Source: Tissierellia bacterium
GTDB lineage: Bacteria; Bacillota; Clostridia; Tissierellales; Sedimentibacteraceae
Assembly (NCBI GenBank): GCA_028700795.1
Contig: JAQVRY010000052.1
Coordinates: 4,180 to 9,303, forward strand
DNA: 5,124 bases
Reading direction: 5' to 3'
Shown here in pieces: positions 1 to 5,083 of this stretch. The first letter of the stretch is position 1. Each line of letters opens with the position of its first letter. The position numbers and the translations under genes were made by a program. The notes under the pieces were generated by a model. That model did not search any database. It was not told the origin of the DNA and worked only from the letters and a program-made list of their open reading frames with translations.

Positions 1-16
1 AAGGAATGGTATTATT

Positions 17-1132
17 ATGAGAGTTCTAATTACCGGCGGAGGTACCGGAGGTCATATAAATCCGGCATTGGCGATAGCACAGAAAGTAAAAAATGAAGCT
101 CCTTCTGATGCTGTTTTGTATGTAGGAAGCAGAAACAGTCTTGAAAGCGAGCTTATCCCAAAGGAAGGCTTTGAATTTAAAGCTGTTACTGCTAAATATT
201 TTAAGAGAAGAATTACTCTTGACAATATTAAGACATTATTCGCTTCAGCAAAAGGCGTGATGGAATCTTTTAAAATAATAAATGAATTTAAACCAAGTAT
301 TGTTGTGGGAACGGGAGGATATGTGAGCGGTCCCGTTGTTTTGGCTGCTTATTTAAAGAAAGTTCCTACAATGATATTGGAACAAAATGTTTTTCCGGGA
401 GTAACCAATAGGTTATTAAGCAGATTTGCGGATGTGATAGGAATAAGCTTTGAAGAAGCTAAAAAATATTTTCCTCAGAATGCACAAGAGAAACTTATTA
501 TGGTTGGAAATCCGGTAAGAAAGGACATAATTGAAACAGACAGAAGAAAATCAAGAACTAAGTATAATTTAAAGCCTGACGATGTTTTTATTTATTCATT
601 TGGCGGCAGCGGAGGCCAAGTGAGTTTAAACGAAGCAATAATTGATGTTATAAAAAATTATAATGGCAATAAAGATGTAAAAATACTTCATGTAACAGGT
701 AAAAAGCTTTATGATGGTTTCATGGAAGAGTTAAATAGGAATATTAAATTAGAAAAAAATATTGAAATAAAAGATTATATGTATGAAGCTCCAATTGCAC
801 TTTCTGCTTCCGATATTGTTATAGGAAGCGCAGGAGCTATTACAATTGCAGAAATAACTGCAATTGGAGTACCTTCAATATTAATCCCGAAAACATACAC
901 AGCAGAAAATCATCAAGAATACAATGCCCGTGCTTTGGAAAAGGAAGGTGCGGCATTAGTTATATTGGAAAAAGATTTAAATGGCCGCAATCTTTTAAAG
1001 TCAATAGAAGAAGTTATCGAAAATAAAGGTAGATTAAAAACCATGGCGTTGAATTCTAAAAGACTTGGAAATTCGGATGTTGAAAAAAAAATTTACGCAA
1101 CAATGATTGCCCTCATCAATGCACAGAAGTAA
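17..1132 (+). CDS. murG: MurG, lipid II synthase (UDP-GlcNAc:lipid I N-acetylglucosaminyltransferase)
   Basis: Transfers GlcNAc from UDP-GlcNAc to lipid I, forming lipid II on the inner face of the cytoplasmic membrane; this is the last intracellular step of peptidoglycan precursor synthesis. The 371-residue product has the usual GT-B (GT28) length. Visible motifs, in order: the N-terminal glycine loop GGGTGGHINPALAIA (residues 7-21, with His13), a second glycine loop VGTGGYVSGP (97-106), EQNVFPGVTNR (122-132), the C-domain glycine loop FGGSGGQ (195-201), and the UDP-sugar site SAGAITIAEITAIGVPSILIP (271-291, Glu279 being the expected ribose contact), then ENHQEYNARALEKEGAA (297-313). The Arg seen in the SRxGA form of this motif in E. 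coli and Bacillus is Ser271 here; I recall this in other clostridial MurG proteins, so I do not read it as inactivating. The ATG at 17 has AAGGAA ten bases upstream, at the window edge. An A9 run at 1083-1091 lies near the 3' end. Identification is secure. Confidence 0.97.
   Translation: MRVLITGGGTGGHINPALAIAQKVKNEAPSDAVLYVGSRNSLESELIPKEGFEFKAVTAKYFKRRITLDNIKTLFASAKGVMESFKIINEFKPSIVVGTGGYVSGPVVLAAYLKKVPTMILEQNVFPGVTNRLLSRFADVIGISFEEAKKYFPQNAQEKLIMVGNPVRKDIIETDRRKSRTKYNLKPDDVFIYSFGGSGGQVSLNEAIIDVIKNYNGNKDVKILHVTGKKLYDGFMEELNRNIKLEKNIEIKDYMYEAPIALSASDIVIGSAGAITIAEITAIGVPSILIPKTYTAENHQEYNARALEKEGAALVILEKDLNGRNLLKSIEEVIENKGRLKTMALNSKRLGNSDVEKKIYATMIALINAQK
789..869 (+). repeat. Overlapping inverted repeats inside murG
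   Basis: CAATTGCAG (843-851) and CTGCAATTG (858-866) form a perfect 9-bp stem with a 6-base loop. The right arm can instead pair with CTCCAATTGCA (789-799) through TGCAATTGGAG (859-869), extended by TTTCTGC (801-807) with GCAGAAA (848-854). The two foldings are mutually exclusive. No U-rich tract follows. The arms encode the conserved TIAEITAIG segment, so coding coincidence is a serious alternative. Confidence 0.4.
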
Positions 1133-1152
1133 CAAGTGAAAAATCTGTGCAT
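1119..1152 (+). repeat. Perfect 9-bp inverted repeat spanning the murG stop codon
   Basis: ATGCACAGA (1119-1127) and TCTGTGCAT (1144-1152) are exact reverse complements separated by 16 bases, and the murG TAA (1130-1132) lies in the loop. No U tract follows, so it is not a typical intrinsic terminator. Five bases downstream is a perfect TATAAT (1157-1162), but I see no convincing -35 hexamer at 16-18 bases. It could be an mRNA stem at the murG-murA junction or an operator-like palindrome; function is unknown. Confidence 0.45.
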
Positions 1153-1191
1153 AACATATAATATGAATCAGCTTGTTGCGGAGGGATAAAA

Positions 1192-2454
1192 ATGGGAAGC
1201 TTTATTGTTGAAGGAAGAAACAGTCTTGAAGGAATTGTCGATATAGGTGGTTCAAAAAATGCTGCTCTTCCTATTCTGGCTAGCACTGTAATCACCGGAA
1301 GAGAATACATTATTGAAAATATACCGGATATTGAAGATGTAAAAGACATGCTTGAAATATTAAGCAGTATGGGATGCAGTGTACAATTCGAAAACGATAT
1401 AGCATTAATTGATACAAGAGGGTTAAATACTCATATAGTACCGGAAAAATTAGTAAGGAAGATAAGATCTTCAATAATTTTAATGGGAGCTGTTCTGCAG
1501 CGAACGGGGAAAGTGGAAGTTGCATATCCCGGAGGCTGTGAAATTGGCCTTAGACCCATTGATTTGCATTTAAAGGGATTAAGAAAATTAGGCGTTGAAA
1601 TAACTGAAAAAAACGGTTTACTGATTGGCTCAGTAAATGAGCCGGCTAGCTGCGACATTCATCTTGACTATCCAAGTGTTGGGGCAACCGAAAATATTAT
1701 GCTGTTTGCAGTTGGAAACACCGGAAAAACAACTATATATAATCCTGCCAGAGAACCTGAAATTACTGATTTGCAAAACTTTTTAAATATATGTGGTTTT
1801 TGTGTAACTGGTGCAGGAACGGGTATTATTACCATTGAAGGAAAAAGAATCGAAAACACAGATACTGTAGAATACAAAATTATTTCCGACCGTATAGAGG
1901 CAGGAACTTATTTGAGTGCAGCAGCATCGATGAAGAGCAAAATTTACATAAGAAACATAGAGAAATCTCATTTTAAGTCGATTACTTCTATATATGAAGA
2001 TGCGGGATGCGAAATAAGAGAAACACATGGAACTATAGTTATTGCAAATAACAAAAGAATAAAAGCAATAGAAAAAATAACAACTCAGCCCTATCCGGGC
2101 TTTCCCACAGATATGCAGGCTCAGGTTATGGCATCTATGACAGTGGCTGACGGTATTTCCATTATAGAAGAAACTGTATTTGACAGCAGGTTAAAACATG
2201 TACCCGAACTGCAAAAAATGGGTGCAAATATTACAACCATTGGAAGAGTCGCAGTTGTGGAAGGTGTTGAAAAACTTTTCAGTGCCGAGGTTGAAGCTAA
2301 GGATTTAAGAGGAGGAGCTGCATTGGTTATTGCAGCATTAGGTGCAGAAGGTACTTCAAAGATAAACAATATTCATCATATAAAAAGAGGATATGAAAAA
2401 TTCATATATAAATTACAAAACTTAGGTGTAATAATAACAGAGACTGCGAGATAG
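1192..2454 (+). CDS. murA: MurA, UDP-N-acetylglucosamine 1-carboxyvinyltransferase
   Basis: Catalyses the first committed step of peptidoglycan synthesis: transfer of enolpyruvate from phosphoenolpyruvate to UDP-GlcNAc in the cytoplasm. This is the step blocked by fosfomycin. The 420 residues match the family length. Visible active-site elements: Lys22 in GGSKNAALPI, Arg92 in KIRSS, the mobile loop PGGCEIGLRPID with catalytic Cys116 and Arg121, PSVGATEN (161-168), SDRIEAGTY (232-240), YPGFPTDMQAQ with Asp307 as the expected general base, Arg373 in DLRGGAA, and Arg399 in KRGYE. Cys116 (not Asp) predicts fosfomycin sensitivity at the target level. The start is supported by GGAGGG at 1180-1185, six bases before the ATG. 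It lies 59 bases after murG, in the position murB occupies in Bacillus subtilis. Low-GC Gram-positives often carry two MurA paralogues; which this is (MurAA or MurAB type) cannot be decided here. Confidence 0.97.
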   Translation: MGSFIVEGRNSLEGIVDIGGSKNAALPILASTVITGREYIIENIPDIEDVKDMLEILSSMGCSVQFENDIALIDTRGLNTHIVPEKLVRKIRSSIILMGAVLQRTGKVEVAYPGGCEIGLRPIDLHLKGLRKLGVEITEKNGLLIGSVNEPASCDIHLDYPSVGATENIMLFAVGNTGKTTIYNPAREPEITDLQNFLNICGFCVTGAGTGIITIEGKRIENTDTVEYKIISDRIEAGTYLSAAASMKSKIYIRNIEKSHFKSITSIYEDAGCEIRETHGTIVIANNKRIKAIEKITTQPYPGFPTDMQAQVMASMTVADGISIIEETVFDSRLKHVPELQKMGANITTIGRVAVVEGVEKLFSAEVEAKDLRGGAALVIAALGAEGTSKINNIHHIKRGYEKFIYKLQNLGVIITETAR

Positions 2455-2461
2455 AATAAAC

Positions 2462-2491
2462 TTGTCATCCTGAGCTTGCTAAGGATCTCAA
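2462..2491 (+). repeat. Fragment of a dispersed GTCATCCTGAGC...AAGGATCTC repeat
   Basis: The murA-ftsQ gap contains GTCATCCTGAGC (2464-2475) followed by TTGCTAAGGATCTC (2476-2489). This closely resembles an interspersed repeat I recognise from many unrelated bacterial genomes, with a core like GTCATCCTGAGCGNAGCGAAGGATCT. The arms ATCCTGAGC (2467-2475) and GCTAAGGAT (2478-2486) pair with one G-A mismatch around a very tight loop. Full elements usually have an inverted second half (AGATCC...AGGATGAC); none is seen here, so this looks like a half element or a decayed copy. No other copy occurs in the window. Confidence 0.6.
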
Positions 2492-2492
2492 T

Positions 2493-2497
2493 GGAGG
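2493..2497 (+). promoter_or_regulatory. Ribosome binding site of ftsQ
   Basis: GGAGG lies 11 bases before the ATG at 2509, a rather long but workable spacing. It is the best Shine-Dalgarno match in the gap and favours 2509 over the in-frame TTG at 2476 (inside the dispersed repeat). The ATG at 2491 is also possible, since AAGGA (2481-2485) sits five bases upstream of it; that AAGGA is part of the repeat. Confidence 0.6.
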
Positions 2498-2508
2498 ACG
2501 CACCATTA

Positions 2509-3276
2509 ATGGCTAAAAAACAGAGGAAAAAGAAAAAAAAGAGAAATAAAAGGCTATTAATAAGTACAGCAGCCTTTATAACGGCTGCTGTAGTTGTTGT
2601 TTTTTGTATTTACTATGTATATTATAAAACTCCATATTTTAACCTCGTAAGCGTTGACATTGACGGTAATTTAACATATAGTGATGAATATATAATAGAA
2701 AAATCAGGCATCGAAACAGGTAAAAAAATATTTGATTTAGACAGGTCAAAGATTAAAGAGATTATTGAAAATGAGGTATATGTGGAAAGAGTAAGGGTAG
2801 TTTATGAACTTCCGAATAAAATATACTTGGATGTAACAGAAAGGGTAGATAAATACCAGGTTTTCTCCAACAACGAATACATAATAATCGACAAAAATGG
2901 AATAGTATTGAGGACAAGTAACGAGAAATTAGAGTTATTAACTATTGAAAGTTATGCAGATGTGTTATACAATATAGGGGATGGTATACAATTTGCAGGC
3001 GTTGAAAGCATTGAAAAAGTATTTGAAGCAGTAGAATATTTAAACAATGAATATGGCAGCGATGTAATAAAAAGCTTTAAAATTGACTTAAACAACAGCT
3101 TTGTATTTGAAACACAATATGGTACGTCAGTAAGGTTAGACTTAAGCGAGGATATTAATTACCAGATTGTTTTTGCAATGAAAATTATTAATGAAAGATT
3201 AAATAATAATTTAACGGTAGCATCGGGGTTGATTGATTTTACAAAAGGGGATAGTCCTGTATATATTGAGGACTAA
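2509..3276 (+). CDS. ftsQ: FtsQ/DivIB divisome protein with POTRA domain
   Basis: Bitopic membrane protein of the division site; in the known family it forms a complex with DivIC/FtsB and FtsL that links late divisome assembly to septal wall synthesis. From the ATG at 2509 the product is 255 residues: a short, very basic cytoplasmic tail (KKQRKKKKKRNKR, 3-15), one transmembrane helix (about 16-38), an extracytoplasmic POTRA domain (about 43-111: FNLVSVDIDGN, IETGKKIFDLD, VERVRVVYELPNKIYLDVTER), and the FtsQ/DivIB beta domain (about 115-250, including EYIIIDKNGIVLR). It lacks the long cytoplasmic tail of some DivIB proteins. The start is uncertain: ATG 2491 adds six residues, and TTG 2476 adds eleven but lies in a repeat. 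It sits 54 bases after murA and 12 before the next gene. Its 5' part carries a terminator-like hairpin and a promoter-like sequence, listed separately. Confidence 0.93.
   Translation: MAKKQRKKKKKRNKRLLISTAAFITAAVVVVFCIYYVYYKTPYFNLVSVDIDGNLTYSDEYIIEKSGIETGKKIFDLDRSKIKEIIENEVYVERVRVVYELPNKIYLDVTERVDKYQVFSNNEYIIIDKNGIVLRTSNEKLELLTIESYADVLYNIGDGIQFAGVESIEKVFEAVEYLNNEYGSDVIKSFKIDLNNSFVFETQYGTSVRLDLSEDINYQIVFAMKIINERLNNNLTVASGLIDFTKGDSPVYIED
2565..2605 (+). terminator. Terminator-like hairpin and U tract inside the ftsQ coding region
   Basis: TACAGCAGCC (2565-2574) and GGCTGCTGTA (2583-2592) form a perfect 10-bp stem, six pairs being G-C, with an 8-base loop. It is followed immediately by GTTGTTGTTTTTT (2593-2605), ten T in thirteen bases. 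This is the layout of an intrinsic terminator, in the sense direction, 56 bases after the ftsQ ATG and over codons of the membrane helix (STAAFITAAVVVVF). Ribosomes translating ftsQ would disrupt the stem, so it could act as a translation-dependent attenuator or polarity site. The interrupting G residues weaken the U tract, and alanine/valine codons may produce it by chance. Confidence 0.4.
2654..2682 (+). promoter_or_regulatory. Near-consensus sigma-A promoter inside ftsQ
   Basis: TTGACA (2654-2659, 6 of 6), a 17-base spacer (2660-2676) and TATAGT (2677-2682, 5 of 6) match the housekeeping sigma-A consensus. The expected start point is near 2689. It faces downstream and lies 48 bases after the terminator-like hairpin, so it could supply transcripts for the DUF881 genes, sbp and whatever follows. 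The transcript would begin within ftsQ and would not encode full-length FtsQ. A second TATAAT at 2691-2696 has no good -35. AT-rich coding DNA gives such matches by chance at some rate. Confidence 0.45.
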
Positions 3277-3288
3277 CGGAGGAACAGT

Positions 3289-4005
3289 ATGAATAACAGA
3301 ATGTGGCAGAAAATAACAATGTTTGCTATAAGCTTAATTTTAGGAATTATCTTGGTTACTCAAATGAGAACAAAGAATAATGTATTAGGCACTGTTAATT
3401 TTGATGAAAAAGCAGTTGAAATGAATGAGGAGCTGGCTAAGCTTAACATTGAAAAAAATAGGCTCAGGGATGAATTGGAATCACTTAAGAAAGAAAACAG
3501 AGAAAATGAAGAAATATATAAGGATACTGAAGAGGAACTTTTAAGGCTTAAAGAAGAGCTTAAAGTTCAGAAGATAATATCAGGCTATTATGATGTTAAA
3601 GGTTCGGGAACCATAATAACCATAGATGCCGACCCGAATACATATTTAAGTCTTGCATCAAGTCATCAATATATATTAGCATTAATCAGCTATTTGAATA
3701 ATGCAGGTGTTGAAGCCATTTCCATCAATGGACAAAGGTATACCAACTATACCGAAATAGTGCCGGTTCTTGAGCATATTAACGTAAACGGTGTTGCCAT
3801 GGTACTTCCTTTGGAAATAAAGGCAATCGGAAATTCATCCACAATCAAATCCTCACTGAATTTTGTAGGTGGTATAGTAACTCAGCTTAGTCAAATAGGG
3901 TATACACTTGAAACGGAAGATTCAGATGAAATATTTATACAGCGTTATGACGGAGAAAAGCAGTTCAAGTATGCGGTTCCTATAACTCGCGATGAAGGAA
4001 TTTAA
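3289..4005 (+). CDS. DUF881 family membrane protein (YlxW/YlxX type), first copy
   Basis: The molecular function is not established. The family is a recurrent neighbour of divisome genes in Firmicutes and Actinobacteria. The 238-residue product has an N-terminal membrane anchor (about 8-25), a strongly charged coiled coil (about 40-95, EELAKLNIEKNRLRDELESL and onward), and a DUF881 domain outside the membrane (about 98-235). Recognisable DUF881 parts are VKGSGTIITID (103-113), GVEAISINGQR (140-150), INVNGVA (164-170) and EIKAIGN (176-182). It departs from the usual pattern: GSG replaces GPG, and HQYI replaces the HDxDI-like segment kept in the next gene. The start is firm: GGAGG (3278-3282) six bases before the ATG. 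It is 12 bases after ftsQ and 3 bases before its paralogue. The topology suggests the coiled coil and domain face the wall side; this is inference. Confidence 0.9.
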   Translation: MNNRMWQKITMFAISLILGIILVTQMRTKNNVLGTVNFDEKAVEMNEELAKLNIEKNRLRDELESLKKENRENEEIYKDTEEELLRLKEELKVQKIISGYYDVKGSGTIITIDADPNTYLSLASSHQYILALISYLNNAGVEAISINGQRYTNYTEIVPVLEHINVNGVAMVLPLEIKAIGNSSTIKSSLNFVGGIVTQLSQIGYTLETEDSDEIFIQRYDGEKQFKYAVPITRDEGI

Positions 4006-4012
4006 GGAGTGA
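4003..4012 (+). promoter_or_regulatory. Shine-Dalgarno-like sequence overlapping the stop and start of the DUF881 pair
   Basis: TAAGGAGTGA contains the upstream stop TAA, an excellent AAGGAG, and the GTG (4009-4011) used as the apparent next start. Because AAGGAG overlaps GTG it cannot serve that codon with normal spacing. Either the weaker GAAGGA (3994-3999, nine bases before GTG) or stop-restart coupling is used, or initiation occurs at the in-frame ATT at 4015 or 4018, which are 5 and 8 bases after AAGGAG. Confidence 0.45.
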
Positions 4013-4737
4013 GCATTATTAAAAGATCAATAAACATAATAATTTTTGTACTGGTTTTCTTAGCAGCTGCAGCAATTGTAAACGGCGCTGATGCAGGAAT
4101 ACATGAGGACACCATATATACAATTAAATATTTAAGCAAATATGCACACAGTATTGAAGAAATGAAGCTCTTGGTCAATAATATGCAAAATGCAGTATAC
4201 AGCGAAAAAAAAGCAATTGCAGACTATGAATCAAGAAAATACTTTGATGATATAATTGAAATTAACTCTCAAATTGAGCAGATTAAATTTTATAATGGTT
4301 TTACCGATGTGCGAGGTCCCGGTATTATGCTTAGAGTTTCAGACAATATTAGTGAAGACCCTGAACTTGATATAATGGAAAGAATAGTACATGATGTAGA
4401 TATTGTTGTATTGTTAAATGATTTAAAGGCAGCAGGAGCAGAAGCAATTGAAGTTAACGGGAAAAGAATAATCAACATTTCGGAAGTAGTATGTGCGGGG
4501 CCTTTAATTAGAGTAAACGGAGAAGTAATACCTGCTCCTTTTGTAATAATCGCAATTGGAGATATGGATGAATTATATGATGCCGTTACTGAAGAAGGTA
4601 CATACGCTTATGAATTGAAGAATACTTACGGAATGGAAGTAGTTGTTGCACAAGGCTATAATTTGACGGTCAGGGAATTTCGTGGAATTAATTATGAAAC
4701 CAAATATGCTGAAATAGTAAAAGAAGGGGAAGAATAA
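4009..4737 (+). CDS. DUF881 family exported or anchored protein, second copy
   Basis: Paralogue of the preceding gene, 242 residues from the GTG at 4009. Visible parts: a basic start (IIKR), a hydrophobic segment (about 8-24), a helical stretch (about 38-95) with weaker coiled-coil character than its neighbour, and a DUF881 domain (about 99-228) with near-canonical motifs: VRGPGIMLRVSD (101-112), HDVDI (128-132), AAGAEAIEVNGKRI (141-154), IRVNGEVIPAPFVIIAIGD (167-185). After the hydrophobic segment, Ala-Asp-Ala (27-29) is a plausible signal peptidase I site, so this copy may be released while the first stays anchored; that is inference. The start is ambiguous: the good AAGGAG overlaps GTG, and non-canonical ATT codons at 4015 or 4018 are better spaced. 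No ATG is available before the hydrophobic segment. Only 3 bases separate it from the previous stop, and its own stop abuts the sbp ATG, which suggests translational coupling. Its function is unknown. Confidence 0.88.
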   Translation: MSIIKRSINIIIFVLVFLAAAAIVNGADAGIHEDTIYTIKYLSKYAHSIEEMKLLVNNMQNAVYSEKKAIADYESRKYFDDIIEINSQIEQIKFYNGFTDVRGPGIMLRVSDNISEDPELDIMERIVHDVDIVVLLNDLKAAGAEAIEVNGKRIINISEVVCAGPLIRVNGEVIPAPFVIIAIGDMDELYDAVTEEGTYAYELKNTYGMEVVVAQGYNLTVREFRGINYETKYAEIVKEGEE

Positions 4738-5082
4738 ATGATATATGTTGCAGCCGGATTAATTTTAGGTATAGTTGCAGGATTGAACTTAAATTTTGTT
4801 TACAATCCAAATTATATAGTATATATATCGCTGGCAATATTAGCAATATTAAATACAATTATAAATATGCTTCATGACAATAAAACATCTGAATTGACAA
4901 TTACAAAAAGTGTTGTATTTTTATTGACAGACTTGTTATATGCATTGTTCTTGGGATTTGTGGGTGAGCAATTAGGTTTGCCTATTTATTTAGCAGCAGT
5001 TTTTGCATTCGGAAATAATATTTATAAAAAATTAAGAATCTTAGTCAATATATATCTTGAAAAATATTCTAATAACAAGTAA
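4738..5082 (+). CDS. sbp: Small basic protein (Sbp, DUF1290 family), divergent
   Basis: Small integral membrane protein of unknown function, found next to ftsA/ftsZ in Firmicutes and near DUF881 genes in Actinobacteria. At 114 residues it has the usual length. Three or four hydrophobic segments are visible (about 2-20, 26-45, 56-76 and 82-95). Family similarity is clearest in GLILGIVAGL (7-16), YISLAILAILNTI (29-41) and LGLPIYLAAVFAFG (79-92), which parallel Bacillus subtilis Sbp. It is divergent: the usual LDxLxGGxRA region reads LNTIINMLHD (38-47), without the Gly-Gly-x-Arg-Ala, and the usual FGxRxFxN reads FGNNIYKKL. The ATG directly follows the upstream stop (zero gap), with GAAGGGGA (4723-4730) seven bases before it inside the upstream gene, so translation is probably coupled. 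Placement and length carry much of the call; a decayed or specialised homologue is possible. Confidence 0.8.
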   Translation: MIYVAAGLILGIVAGLNLNFVYNPNYIVYISLAILAILNTIINMLHDNKTSELTITKSVVFLLTDLLYALFLGFVGEQLGLPIYLAAVFAFGNNIYKKLRILVNIYLEKYSNNK

Positions 5083-5083
5083 A

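Noticed and set aside
219..224. TTGACA in murG, and similar hexamers at 2180-2185 (murA) and 4663-4668 (TTGACG, second DUF881 gene)
   Set aside because: None is followed by an adequate -10 hexamer at 16-18 bases.
1083..1091. A9 run in murG as a programmed slippage site
   Set aside because: It lies within about 15 codons of the end of a full-length MurG; long A runs are expected in AT-rich lysine/glutamate codons, and no functional alternative product is apparent.
131..1230. Identical 15-mer AGAAACAGTCTTGAA in murG (131-145) and murA (1216-1230)
   Set aside because: Both encode RNSLE, each within a family-typical sequence context; most likely coincidence, not a duplicated element.
2087..2105. 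GC-rich hairpin AGCCC-TATCC-GGGCT in murA as a terminator
   Set aside because: Only five base pairs, followed by TTCCCACAG and not a U tract; the bases encode the conserved PYPGFPTD active-site segment.
1116..2369. Several open frames of 62 to 82 codons on the minus strand across murA, and one across the second DUF881 gene (4290-4478)
   Set aside because: They lie fully or almost fully inside strongly supported + strand genes, show no recognisable domains and have no convincing ribosome binding sites; they are shadows of real coding frames.
2476..2508. TTG at 2476 as the ftsQ start, adding MLRISMEDAPL
   Set aside because: The codon sits inside the dispersed repeat hairpin and has no Shine-Dalgarno sequence at a suitable distance; ATG 2509 (or 2491) is better supported.
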